A DNA stretch of 29,419 bases from a virus: positions 1-29,419 of the IMG/VR virus record IMGVR_UViG_3300050120_000231; one strand, given 5' to 3'. Position 1 is the stretch's first letter, and each line of letters starts with the position of its first letter. Position numbers and translations under genes: made by a program. This document shows, piece after piece, positions 14,612-22,515 of the stretch. A model generated the notes under the pieces. That model was not told the DNA's origin. It saw only the letters and a program-made list of their open reading frames with translations, and did not search any database.

Positions 14612-15133
14612 CTATTTCACCAAAACCAAGTCTGCGGTAGACTGCGCCTTATCAGGATGATCGTGGTTACAACCTTCCTGACACTTCTGATGGCCTTCCT
14701 GTTCAGTACCATTCTGAGGGCCATCTGGGACTCCGTGACAAAGAGCCATCTCTTTCATGGCCTTTTCAATGTCCGCCTGGGTTGGAGGAGGCAGCTCACC
14801 CATCAAATCCTTGACGATAGCGTTACCCCACTCCTGGCAAGCCTTAAGAACATTGGCGTTAAGTTCTGGAGAGACCTTCATCATCTTGACGCCAATGGGG
14901 CTCTGCATGAATGTGTCGAACTCAGACAATTCCAGTTCGGTAAACGCCTCGTCGTAAAACGGAACAATAAGTTCAATCACTGCCGAATCATCCGCCTTGC
15001 CGAGGTATTTGGCACGAAGTTCTTCCTGATCTGACGTGGTCAGTGTGATATAAGTTCGAAGATTCGCGCCGAGAGACAGCGCACCAGTGCCTTGCAGAAT
15101 TTGGACGATGAGGTCCCGTTTCGTTTGAGTCAT
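14612..15133 (-). CDS. DUF2059-like protein with Cys/His-rich tail
   Basis: Residues about 57-103 match the DUF2059 pattern: VPFYDEAFTELELSEFD, then TFMQSPIGVKMMKVSPEL. DUF2059 proteins are usually small bacterial envelope proteins of unknown function; here there is no signal peptide, so a cytoplasmic or virion location is more likely. After a proline-rich linker the tail has H148, C151, C155, H157 and H159 (HQKCQEGCNHDHPD), which could bind a metal ion. The N-terminus is helical. The gene has its own extended -10 promoter about 50 bases upstream and ends at a strong hairpin, so it seems to be a single-gene unit. The ATG has no SD. What it does for a phage is unknown. Confidence 0.7.
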   Translation of the reverse strand: MTQTKRDLIVQILQGTGALSLGANLRTYITLTTSDQEELRAKYLGKADDSAVIELIVPFYDEAFTELELSEFDTFMQSPIGVKMMKVSPELNANVLKACQEWGNAIVKDLMGELPPPTQADIEKAMKEMALCHGVPDGPQNGTEQEGHQKCQEGCNHDHPDKAQSTADLVLVK

Positions 15134-15191
15134 ATTTGTTAGTCTGAATAATGTTTTAGGGATGGCAAGAAGTTACCATTTACCTTTAGAT

Positions 15192-15200
15192 ATTATACCA
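15192..15200 (-). promoter_or_regulatory. Extended -10 promoter for the DUF2059-like gene
   Basis: On the minus strand the sequence is TGGTATAAT, a perfect extended -10 (TG-N-TATAAT; the hexamer is 15192-15197). No good -35 is seen, which extended -10 promoters do not need. Transcription would start near 15185, about 50 bases before the ATG at 15133. Confidence 0.6.
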
Positions 15201-15227
15201 GTAAACAAAATGTTCCCCAGGAGGGGG

Positions 15228-15818
15228 TTACAACATTGGACGCAAAGGGTTGAAAGGAAGCGGGTAGGTAGGTTCAACACCAGTTCTGGGAAGACGACCA
15301 GGCAAACAAGTATCGGCAGAATCCGGATGAGGGCTGGATGGAGTGTAACGAATCCCGATGGGCAAAGTGATGAGCAAAATTGTACGATCTTTGACCCCTG
15401 TTCCACTTCCAATCAATTCACTAGCAATGACGTCCATAAAATATGTTCCGGCAAAAAGATCGGCAGTTACATCTGAAGGAATCCAGATTTGGTACTGACT
15501 GGTGTTGGGTGAGAAATATAACCCGTTATTGAGTATACCTTGCCACAACACTTCGATTGCAAATTCACTCTTCTTCAAAATGCATTTTATATCCCAGCCG
15601 GTGGGTGCGATAAGGGCTCCATCAACGCACAATTGTGCATCGTAAACGATGGTCTCTCCCTGTGAAAACACAGGAACCGGTGGGGTAGCTGGTACAAACG
15701 GAATACCAGGAAATCCAAACTCTGCAATAGGGGATGCTGGAACCGGTTCCGGTACGTTTAATCGAGGACGAAGAATAGTCCTGTTACAACCTGGTTTCTG
15801 GCTAGAAGGTATCTCCAT
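15228..15818 (-). CDS. Small beta-rich virion-type protein, 196 aa
   Basis: Probably a structural or fibre-associated protein. It begins with a proline-rich segment (about 18-50: RLNVPEPVPASP, then FVPATPPVPVF), then a beta sandwich of about 90 residues. The order is VYDAQLCVDG, GWDIKCILKK, EVLWQGILNNGLYF, YQIWIPSDVTADLFAGTYFMDVIA, then a final strand. Similar sandwich proteins, in which a strand pair precedes TxxLxAGxYxxD, are common near phage tail and neck genes. The C-terminus is proline-rich and looks disordered. It is the last gene of the virion block and ends 95 bases before the DUF2059-like gene. A TAGAAT hexamer (15825-15830) ends 6 bases before the ATG, with no SD, so a leaderless start is possible. 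Confidence 0.68.
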   Translation of the reverse strand: MEIPSSQKPGCNRTILRPRLNVPEPVPASPIAEFGFPGIPFVPATPPVPVFSQGETIVYDAQLCVDGALIAPTGWDIKCILKKSEFAIEVLWQGILNNGLYFSPNTSQYQIWIPSDVTADLFAGTYFMDVIASELIGSGTGVKDRTILLITLPIGIRYTPSSPHPDSADTCLPGRLPRTGVEPTYPLPFNPLRPML

Positions 15819-15822
15819 ACTG

Positions 15823-16140
15823 TTATTCTACGCATAGCTGGGTCAGTTTACCATTCAATTTCTGGAACCAACAAACCTTATCCATACCCAAAATGACCCT
15901 AATACTACGCCAATCTTCCACCGTTAGGTTGGCTAGTGCGGATTCAATCTGAGGTCTAGCGTTAGCAAATGAGTTGATTCCACTATGACGGCCCTGGCAT
16001 GTACCGCATGACTTTTTAGGGTTATTGAGGGAATGGGCCAGGCCCCGCAAAGGAGTGAGCCCCGAGATGTCGAGTAACCGAGGGTGATTATCGAGTAGTT
16101 TAGCCATTTGGGCCACACTTGAAATGATAAGTTGTTTCAT
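15823..16140 (-). CDS. Hypothetical protein with one CxxC motif, 105 aa
   Basis: Not recognised. The N-terminus is helical, then TPLRGLAHSLNNPKKSCGTC with C45 and C48, then a helical part (IESALANLTVEDWRSIRVIL) and more cysteines near the end (C90, C103). The single C-x-x-C may bind zinc or form a disulfide. Its ATG overlaps the stop of the fibre paralogue upstream (TAATG), and its stop is 4 bases from the next ATG, so it is locked into the virion operon and is probably a minor virion or assembly protein. Confidence 0.68.
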   Translation of the reverse strand: MKQLIISSVAQMAKLLDNHPRLLDISGLTPLRGLAHSLNNPKKSCGTCQGRHSGINSFANARPQIESALANLTVEDWRSIRVILGMDKVCWFQKLNGKLTQLCVE

Positions 16141-17012
16141 TAGGTTGGTACAGGTTTACAGAGATCACTCATGGCGAAATCGAGTCCTACAAAAATTGAG
16201 TGTGGGTTAGCCAAGACGGAGTTTGAAGCAGCTATGTCAATGGCGTCAATAAAATTGGTAGTGTCTTGTCCGTCGATAATATTTACGTTTAACCCTTGAG
16301 TCAGCGTAAATTTACCAGAACTGTCCGGTCCTACTCCGTTAATAAAGGAGATAATGTGGGTACAATCAGTCAAGGTGGGATCGATAAACTGGTCAGAACA
16401 TTGTAACGGGATACCGTATCCTTGCTCAACAGTCAGATCAATCAATTGACCTCGGACGTTCAACCTAACATTGTAACCCTCGTAGAACGTGATGTCCCCT
16501 GTGAATGTAGACGAAGCCCCTGGTGGGGTCAACGGAAGCGAGGGCCGATACACCGGCACTACATCTGTACCAGATATATACTCTGGGGCTACCGTAACCT
16601 GAGTCACCCCTTCCCACATATTACTAATTTCGTAGACCAATGAGGGTTCCACCTGTAAGGTGGTGAATATATGGGTACCAGACGGTACGTTAAGAATATC
16701 CTGTCCTATGACCAAGAAGCTTCCATTCGAGATTCTACCAGTGTAGAAAGGAAACTGAATAGTAGTCTTGTCCGATACCGTGAACACATTGGACCCCGTG
16801 AATGTAAAGGTGACTGCGTTACCCGACACCAAAATAGATAGCAGCTGTACCATATCGGTCAGAGGATATCCAGGAATGTAGAGGTTGAGATCGAGCAACA
16901 AGTTTGTGGTAAGGACATAACCCAAGTTAGATGTTCTACTACTGTTTTCTTGTAGCGGATACATTCTTCGACCATTTTCTGTGGTCCAATCAATAATTTG
17001 ACTCTGTGCCAT
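16140..17012 (-). CDS. Tail-appendage paralogue 1, 290 aa
   Basis: First (by coordinate) of five tandem paralogues. The N-terminal module is DWTTENGRRMYPLQENSS followed by LLLDLNLYIPG and a beta-rich stretch. The middle part has TGDITFYEGYNVRLNV and GYGIPLQC, a glycine and cysteine context repeated in paralogues 3-5. Near residue 222 it reads ISFINGVGPDSSGKFTL, a motif also present in paralogues 4 and 5. The protein is almost all beta strand, with no signal peptide, as expected for a fibre or baseplate-attached part. The start overlaps nothing upstream (gap of 1 base) and lacks an SD. The specific role (receptor binding or structural) is unknown. Confidence 0.75.
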   Translation of the reverse strand: MAQSQIIDWTTENGRRMYPLQENSSRTSNLGYVLTTNLLLDLNLYIPGYPLTDMVQLLSILVSGNAVTFTFTGSNVFTVSDKTTIQFPFYTGRISNGSFLVIGQDILNVPSGTHIFTTLQVEPSLVYEISNMWEGVTQVTVAPEYISGTDVVPVYRPSLPLTPPGASSTFTGDITFYEGYNVRLNVRGQLIDLTVEQGYGIPLQCSDQFIDPTLTDCTHIISFINGVGPDSSGKFTLTQGLNVNIIDGQDTTNFIDAIDIAASNSVLANPHSIFVGLDFAMSDLCKPVPT

Positions 17013-17013
17013 A

Positions 17014-17736
17014 TTAAGAAGACATCGTTGTTGCTATGGAATCGGCCGCTACTGAAGTGTTTCCCACGAGACTGATACTAAGCCCTCCACCGCCCTGAGT
17101 CGATACCTTGATAATGTCATTGCTACCCAGAAAGATATTGTTGTCTACGGGTGCCACCAAATTCAGAAGTTTGAGCGCAGGAGATGGAGGAGCATCTGGA
17201 AGCTTGAAGTGTCCCACACCGTTGAAGGCAATCCAGTTATCTGATGGATTCGTTGTAAAAAACATACTGTCCATCGATGGATCACCCAGCAATTCAATCG
17301 TTCCAAATCTGCCCTGTAGTGAAAATAATCCCGCCGTGGACGGAACCGATCTTACCACAGATGGTATAAATGGAACTCCAAAAGTCAGAAGCTGGCTCAC
17401 CTTGTTGTTCCAAAGGTCAACCACACCATCGCCAAAAACAATTCGACCAAGATAACGTTTATTGTAGCTGTTTAGGTTATCGTAGATCGATACATGTCGA
17501 ACGCCAGCTGTATAGCTAGACTGTAAATACGTGAATGACAAAGTGAGCAAATCAAACTGGATCGTGATCGTCAAATCAGTAGCAGACACCAAAATAGATT
17601 GTAGTACGGGGACAAAGCCATCAAATTGTATGAGTGTTGCGTCTACAATCAAATTATTAATAACACTGGTGTTGGGCTGAAGAGGGTAGTGAGTCCTTCC
17701 AAGTTCGTTTTGATAAGATAAAATGCCGGTTACCAT
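17014..17736 (-). CDS. Tail-appendage paralogue 2, 240 aa
   Basis: Second paralogue. The N-terminal module is LSYQNELGRTHYPLQPNTS, then VDATLIQFDGFVPVLQSILVS, where the QSILVS segment matches LLSILVS of paralogue 1. Paralogues 1 and 2 are therefore probably the closest pair. The later part is beta-rich with PPSPALKLLNLVAPVDNNIFLGSND near residues 180-205 and a glycine/serine-rich end. It lacks the ING-V-x-PD motif. It has one of the few good SD sequences in the block (AAAGGGA about 8 bases before the ATG), preceded by a 58-base gap, so translation is started independently here. Confidence 0.74.
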   Translation of the reverse strand: MVTGILSYQNELGRTHYPLQPNTSVINNLIVDATLIQFDGFVPVLQSILVSATDLTITIQFDLLTLSFTYLQSSYTAGVRHVSIYDNLNSYNKRYLGRIVFGDGVVDLWNNKVSQLLTFGVPFIPSVVRSVPSTAGLFSLQGRFGTIELLGDPSMDSMFFTTNPSDNWIAFNGVGHFKLPDAPPSPALKLLNLVAPVDNNIFLGSNDIIKVSTQGGGGLSISLVGNTSVAADSIATTMSS

Positions 17737-17794
17737 GGTCTATCCCTTTGTTTGTGGTCTTCGTAACACAGTGGTTCAACATCTTTTCGCATAG

Positions 17795-19069
17795 TTAACT
17801 CTCGGTGATGTTGTAGAACATGGTAATCATAAGGGTAGGGCTACCGCTAGTGGAAGCTGTATCAACATAGAATTTAGATGACGGTACAAAGGCGCTATCC
17901 GCAGTAGGAACCAGAACAATACCTTCCGATGTAATTGTCCTGGTATTAGGTGCAATTGATGTTGAATCAACCAAGAAGTTGGCCTGTATAGAGCCTGTAG
18001 AAGTCTGGAACCGGATTCTGGAAATAGCTGCGGCCTGTCCAGACAATAGCAGCGGGGTATCCACGGAAGGATCAAAAATTGTATGACTGCCGTTCGACGG
18101 GTTGGTGAGGGTTGCTACGTAAGTCAAAATATACGACGGCCATACCTTGTATTCAGACGCCGTGGCTTCCAAAAAGTCAACTACTGGAGTCTGGGATTTC
18201 GTAAAGTAAGCCAAATCTCCAACAAAACTATCTGCAGCCCTATTAATCAAAAAGTTGGGATTGACTGGTGGTAACTTTTGCGTTTGGTCGCTGCAGAGCA
18301 TCGGCAAATCCAAGTTAGGAGTCATAATGTTTATAGCTCCATCGGTACTATCCTGGATAAACGTAATAGGGTCCACTCCAAACAGGTAAATGTTACTATC
18401 ATTCGCAATTGTAGCGTCATGAGGATACGGAGTTGCGTTATTGATCTGCAGAATCTCTGGAGTAGGGCAATTCCTAAACTCGGAAGAAAAATCAGCTAGG
18501 CTCAATATGGAAGAATTATCTTGCACCGTAAAATTGAATACGTTCGTAGGAGCTGCCGTAGAGGTTTCCACAACGTTAATCAGATTCCCAAAATTAACGT
18601 TACCAGTCAGAATAATATTAGACAAAATTAAACTAGTGACAGGAGGTCGAACATAACAAAACACGACAGAAGGCTCCAGGACTGCATCGGTATAAGCTAA
18701 TGAGTAGAATCCTACGTAATTACTGATATTGGTCACACCACCAAACACCATGTAACCGTCAGCGCCAGGTACAAATGCCGTCAGCCTGACAGCCTGAAAA
18801 TCCTGTGTAATCTGTGCCGAAAAAGTTCCAATTACAACAGAGTCATCCGATTCAGCGTCATAATGCTGAACCGTCACTGACACATAACCATTTCGAAGAG
18901 TGGCCTGAGAAACAAATAGATTGCTCGTGGCCAGCTGAGTAGTTAGTGAAACCGATGCAATCAAATCATTTGGCAACTCAAGCCCATTATTTGACAATAA
19001 GCTAGTCCCTTGTTGAAAGGGATAACGGCGATACAGGTTTTTGTTAAGAAAATCGAGATTTGAGGCCAC
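17795..19069 (-). CDS. Tail-appendage paralogue 3, 424 aa
   Basis: Third paralogue. The N-terminal module is LDFLNKNLYRRYPFQQGTS, followed by LELPNDLIASVSL and the paired strands typical of the group. In the middle, LTGNVNFGNLINVVET matches the TGDITF and QGNVTI segments of paralogues 1 and 5, and LPMLCSDQTQK matches LQCSDQFID of paralogue 1. The C-terminal 150 residues are beta-rich with no recognised domain; they could be a knob or receptor-binding tip. It starts with GTG and has no SD. A 38-base gap separates it from paralogue 4. Confidence 0.75.
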   Translation of the reverse strand: MASNLDFLNKNLYRRYPFQQGTSLLSNNGLELPNDLIASVSLTTQLATSNLFVSQATLRNGYVSVTVQHYDAESDDSVVIGTFSAQITQDFQAVRLTAFVPGADGYMVFGGVTNISNYVGFYSLAYTDAVLEPSVVFCYVRPPVTSLILSNIILTGNVNFGNLINVVETSTAAPTNVFNFTVQDNSSILSLADFSSEFRNCPTPEILQINNATPYPHDATIANDSNIYLFGVDPITFIQDSTDGAINIMTPNLDLPMLCSDQTQKLPPVNPNFLINRAADSFVGDLAYFTKSQTPVVDFLEATASEYKVWPSYILTYVATLTNPSNGSHTIFDPSVDTPLLLSGQAAAISRIRFQTSTGSIQANFLVDSTSIAPNTRTITSEGIVLVPTADSAFVPSSKFYVDTASTSGSPTLMITMFYNITES

Positions 19070-19107
19070 GTATTACAATTCCATACAATGTCACATTAGT
19101 CAAGAGG

Positions 19108-22100
19108 TCACGGAATCATAAACGATAGTGCCTGTGTCCCTGTTCCAGCTCCGTTAGTAGCCGTTACAGTGCATGATGTAGTACCTGAAGCGGCGATACC
19201 AGTTATGATACCTGTTGAAGTATCTAGGCTCGCCCAACTTGGTAATCCGGTTGAGCCATAACCTGTGGGGGTATTGGACGCAACTAATTGGAATGAAAGC
19301 GATTGACCATTTGTACCCGTAGCTACTGGCGAACTCACAATAACTGGAGGCTCTTGGTTGACAGTAATCGTCAACGTCATGGTTCCTGCCCCTATCGCGT
19401 TGGTTGCAGTCAGCAATACCGAAGAGCTTCCGAACCCTGAAGGAATTCCATAAATCTGCCCCGACGAGGTATCGAGGTACAGCCCAGTTGGCAACGTACC
19501 AGAGCTGTAGCTTGTGGGATAGTTAGAGGCTATGATCTGATAGGAACTTGATAATCCTTGATTAAACGTGACTGTAGAAGCACTTGTTATCACCGGAGCT
19601 ACAGTTGCGGAAATTGACAACGATAATAGTTGGGTATCATAACCAAAAGCGTTAGTGGCCGTGATGTCAAAGCTGTATACCCCGATGGTTGATACAGACC
19701 CAGAAATATGACCAGTGGCTGCGTCCAGGACAAGTCCTACAGGAAGTGTGCCGGTGGAAAAACTTGTGGGATCATTAGTGGCCGTAATGTTGTAACCCAC
19801 TGAACCTCCTTGAGAAAAAGATACACTCAAGGAACTGGTTATAACCGGTGAAGACGATCCTACCGTTAAGGTCAACGTTTCAGGCCCAGTACCTGCCGTA
19901 TTAGTCGCACCTAGCGTCACTGAAAATACGCCAGACTCAGATGCTATCCCACTGATCACCCCAGTAAAGGTATCAACATTAAGATTGGTTGGTAAGCCAC
20001 TGGCTGAAAAGCTGGACGGAGAATGTGCTGCAGTGATGGTGTAACTAAAGAATGCACCTTCCGCTACAGCCGCAGTGTTAGGGCTCGTGATAACTGGAGC
20101 GATCAATGAAGTGGTCAGCACTAGCGTCTCGGTATCGGTTCCTGCCCCATTAGACGCCGATATCAAAATATCAGTAACTCCATGAGTTGTCGGCACCCCG
20201 CTGATTACTCCCGTAGAAGAATTCAATGTCAACCCTGTAGGTAATCCCGATACACCATAACGCGTAGGGTGTTGGGAGGCGGTAATGGTGTAGGTGAATG
20301 AATCACCCTGGGTTGCTATGGTCGTTAATGAACTGGTGATCGATGGGGCAATCAAAGAAGCAACGATATCAATCGTAATAGTCTCGGTGTCAGAGCCTGC
20401 AGCATTTGTTGCAGTAACAGCCGTCGAATAATTTGTAACCGTTGTAGGAACACCGCTGAGCACTCCTGTAGCCGTATCGATAGTTACACCAGCAGGCAAA
20501 CTTGTTGCACTCCAACTTGTAGGAGAATTTGTGGCAGACACCTGGTAGAAGAAAAACACCCCTACACCACCTGAAACGGTTTCAGGTGTGATTACAGGAA
20601 CGGCCACCACCTTAACAAGCATGTTAAACTGTGTCGTAGCAGTTGAAGTCAAAATATTTGAAGTAATCAAATAGTTGGTGGATGTAGATTCGGTCGGTGT
20701 TCCCGACAAATTATAGGTAGCTGGAGGTATCGCCGTGTCTACAGTCATCCAGGAAGGTAATGTGGTGGTATCGTAGACTACCAACGCAGTAGTGTATCCA
20801 GGTATGTTGTAAATGAACGGTGTTCCCGACAACGCTACTAATGTGACTGTATCGTTATCGGTCGAATCACAATCCGTGCTTTCCACCGCAATCGTCTGTC
20901 TTCCACCTACAGTCACGTCGTTAATCAAAGAAGGGGATATGGCACCAGGCCAATCCCGATTGACAGTTACCCCAATGGTTCCACTAATCATACCACAAGG
21001 CACAAACAAAATTATTTCAACAACAGCGGTTTCTTTACAATTCAAAGTTCCGGATAGTGAGTTAAGGATAACGCCATCACCATAGCGAATCTTAGTAGTG
21101 TTAGGGATAATCTCTACTGTTCCTGAAAGAGCCAAATCTACCTCGTAGGTAATGGTGTCACCCGTTGGGTTGGCGATGCCGATACTTATCGGGACAAAAG
21201 TTCCATATTCTCCTAACTCGTTCGTACCCTCCATGGTATTGTAACGGATAATACTGTATGGAATCACAAGACCTTCAACGCTGGTGTTGTAAGCTACGAT
21301 AGTATCATTGAGAGTATTGTAGATACCTTCGTCAGCTATCAAAAAAGTAGCAGAACCTGATCCTATCAAAGCGTCAGCGACAATAATGTCAGAGTCATCC
21401 AACACCTCCACAATTGTAGTGACCTGAGTTGATCCAGAGTATTGAATCGTGATCGTCTTGCCTTCATGAAAATACTTTATGAATCCTGATTGGCCTGAAA
21501 GTGTTGATGTAAACAAAGTCGCAGCAATCGTAGTAGCGGCTGACGTGGCAGTAAAATCCCCTGATGTGTGGTCAGATTCCACAGCTGCTCCATAAAGCTC
21601 GAACATACCATCTTGAACACGCGCCATGTAATCGGCGAAAGCGTTCATATTAACAGGAGCGCACTTCGCTTGATAGTTGTTTTGAACCAAGAATGAATGT
21701 CCCACAGATAGCGCAGCAAATGTATTAGGGGACTGGTACGGAATCGAAAAAGGCGTATATGCAGTAAGAACATCGGCGTATAAAGTCAAATCAGCTTCAC
21801 TCAACAATGTTACGGAATAGCTGTCGTCAAACTGCAAAGCGATATTACCATTACTGTCGGGAACACGTCCATTCAGTGTAGCCAGTTTAGTCGAATCCAG
21901 TTCCGGACAACTGGTATACAGTCCTTTTCCTGCGCGAGGAATAACACCAAGTGAAAGTCCTGCAGCCAGCACTGCGTCGATATTGGCTCCAGGAATCAAA
22001 TTCACCGTAGTGCCTGCCTCGAAAGTATGAGCCGTAACAATTGGATAATTATTGTTAACTACCAGGGATTTAACTGTAGGACTATAAGGTGTTATTACTG

Positions 22101-22509
22101 TAGGAGAAAATTCCGTTTCAACCACAGTGTAGGTTGTATCAAAACTGGTAGAGATCAATCCTGTAACACCAGGTCCAAACTCCATTTTCAAGGAATAATT
22201 TGCGGATGAACTGCTTACAAAACTATGAGAAGTGTTGCCAATACAATCTACCGCATCAGCAGCTGCCACTACCAAAGTTGCTGTCAAGGTTGAATTGTCG
22301 GGGTTAGTAAAATAGAACGTAATCGAAGTATTTGCCACGGAAACGATTCGGCTAATAAATAGTCTCTTAACCGTACCTACCAAATCTACGAATTGAAAAT
22401 CAACCAGGTCGGCAGGCCACAATTGCGGAGATGCAATTACTTCACGACCCTCCAGAAACGGGTAGGAAATCCTCGAATTGAGTGTTTGGTATTCTAATGT
22501 AGTTGCCAT
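19108..22509 (-). CDS. Tail-appendage paralogue 4 with Ig-like repeat stalk, 1133 aa
   Basis: Largest member of the paralogue set. Residues 1-60 carry the shared module (LEYQTLNSRISYPFLEGRE, LWPADLVDF). Near 205-227 it has GLYTSCPELD and LNGRVPDSNGNIALQF, the second shared motif. Residues of about 325-400 hold a small beta module (TSGDFTATSAATTIAAT to GSATFLIAD) that resembles one in the 733-aa protein. From about 638 to the end there are six Ig-like units of 80-84 residues of the putative-Ig (He_PIG) type, each with P-x-I-T, a G-x-x-x-x-Y turn, SxLPxGLxLDxxTGxIxG and T-A-x-N-x-x-G. A degenerate seventh is at about 555-637. Such repeats form stalks or bind surface sugars. It has no SD. Confidence 0.85.
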   Translation of the reverse strand: MATTLEYQTLNSRISYPFLEGREVIASPQLWPADLVDFQFVDLVGTVKRLFISRIVSVANTSITFYFTNPDNSTLTATLVVAAADAVDCIGNTSHSFVSSSSANYSLKMEFGPGVTGLISTSFDTTYTVVETEFSPTVITPYSPTVKSLVVNNNYPIVTAHTFEAGTTVNLIPGANIDAVLAAGLSLGVIPRAGKGLYTSCPELDSTKLATLNGRVPDSNGNIALQFDDSYSVTLLSEADLTLYADVLTAYTPFSIPYQSPNTFAALSVGHSFLVQNNYQAKCAPVNMNAFADYMARVQDGMFELYGAAVESDHTSGDFTATSAATTIAATLFTSTLSGQSGFIKYFHEGKTITIQYSGSTQVTTIVEVLDDSDIIVADALIGSGSATFLIADEGIYNTLNDTIVAYNTSVEGLVIPYSIIRYNTMEGTNELGEYGTFVPISIGIANPTGDTITYEVDLALSGTVEIIPNTTKIRYGDGVILNSLSGTLNCKETAVVEIILFVPCGMISGTIGVTVNRDWPGAISPSLINDVTVGGRQTIAVESTDCDSTDNDTVTLVALSGTPFIYNIPGYTTALVVYDTTTLPSWMTVDTAIPPATYNLSGTPTESTSTNYLITSNILTSTATTQFNMLVKVVAVPVITPETVSGGVGVFFFYQVSATNSPTSWSATSLPAGVTIDTATGVLSGVPTTVTNYSTAVTATNAAGSDTETITIDIVASLIAPSITSSLTTIATQGDSFTYTITASQHPTRYGVSGLPTGLTLNSSTGVISGVPTTHGVTDILISASNGAGTDTETLVLTTSLIAPVITSPNTAAVAEGAFFSYTITAAHSPSSFSASGLPTNLNVDTFTGVISGIASESGVFSVTLGATNTAGTGPETLTLTVGSSSPVITSSLSVSFSQGGSVGYNITATNDPTSFSTGTLPVGLVLDAATGHISGSVSTIGVYSFDITATNAFGYDTQLLSLSISATVAPVITSASTVTFNQGLSSSYQIIASNYPTSYSSGTLPTGLYLDTSSGQIYGIPSGFGSSSVLLTATNAIGAGTMTLTITVNQEPPVIVSSPVATGTNGQSLSFQLVASNTPTGYGSTGLPSWASLDTSTGIITGIAASGTTSCTVTATNGAGTGTQALSFMIP
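19111..20598 (-). repeat. Six tandem Ig-like domain repeats (about 83 residues each)
   Basis: Units start at residues of about 638, 720, 803, 887, 971 and 1054 of the 1133-aa protein. The conserved skeleton is LP-x-G-L-x-x-D-x-x-T-G-x-I-x-G followed by T-A-T-N-x-x-G. The unit length is nearly constant, but residues differ enough that the array arose by old duplication rather than recent copying. The protein ends inside or right at the end of the last unit, so no separate tip domain follows. Confidence 0.85.
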
Positions 22510-22515
22510 CGTGAT

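Noticed and set aside
15162-15476. Plus-strand open frame of 104 codons
   Set aside because: Overlaps the end of the 196-aa virion gene antisense and has no ribosome-binding site; its first part covers the minus-strand promoter at 15192-15200.
19070-19107. Promoter upstream of paralogue 3 (TTGACT on the minus strand)
   Set aside because: No -10 hexamer at 16-18 bases; read-through from the virion operon explains expression.
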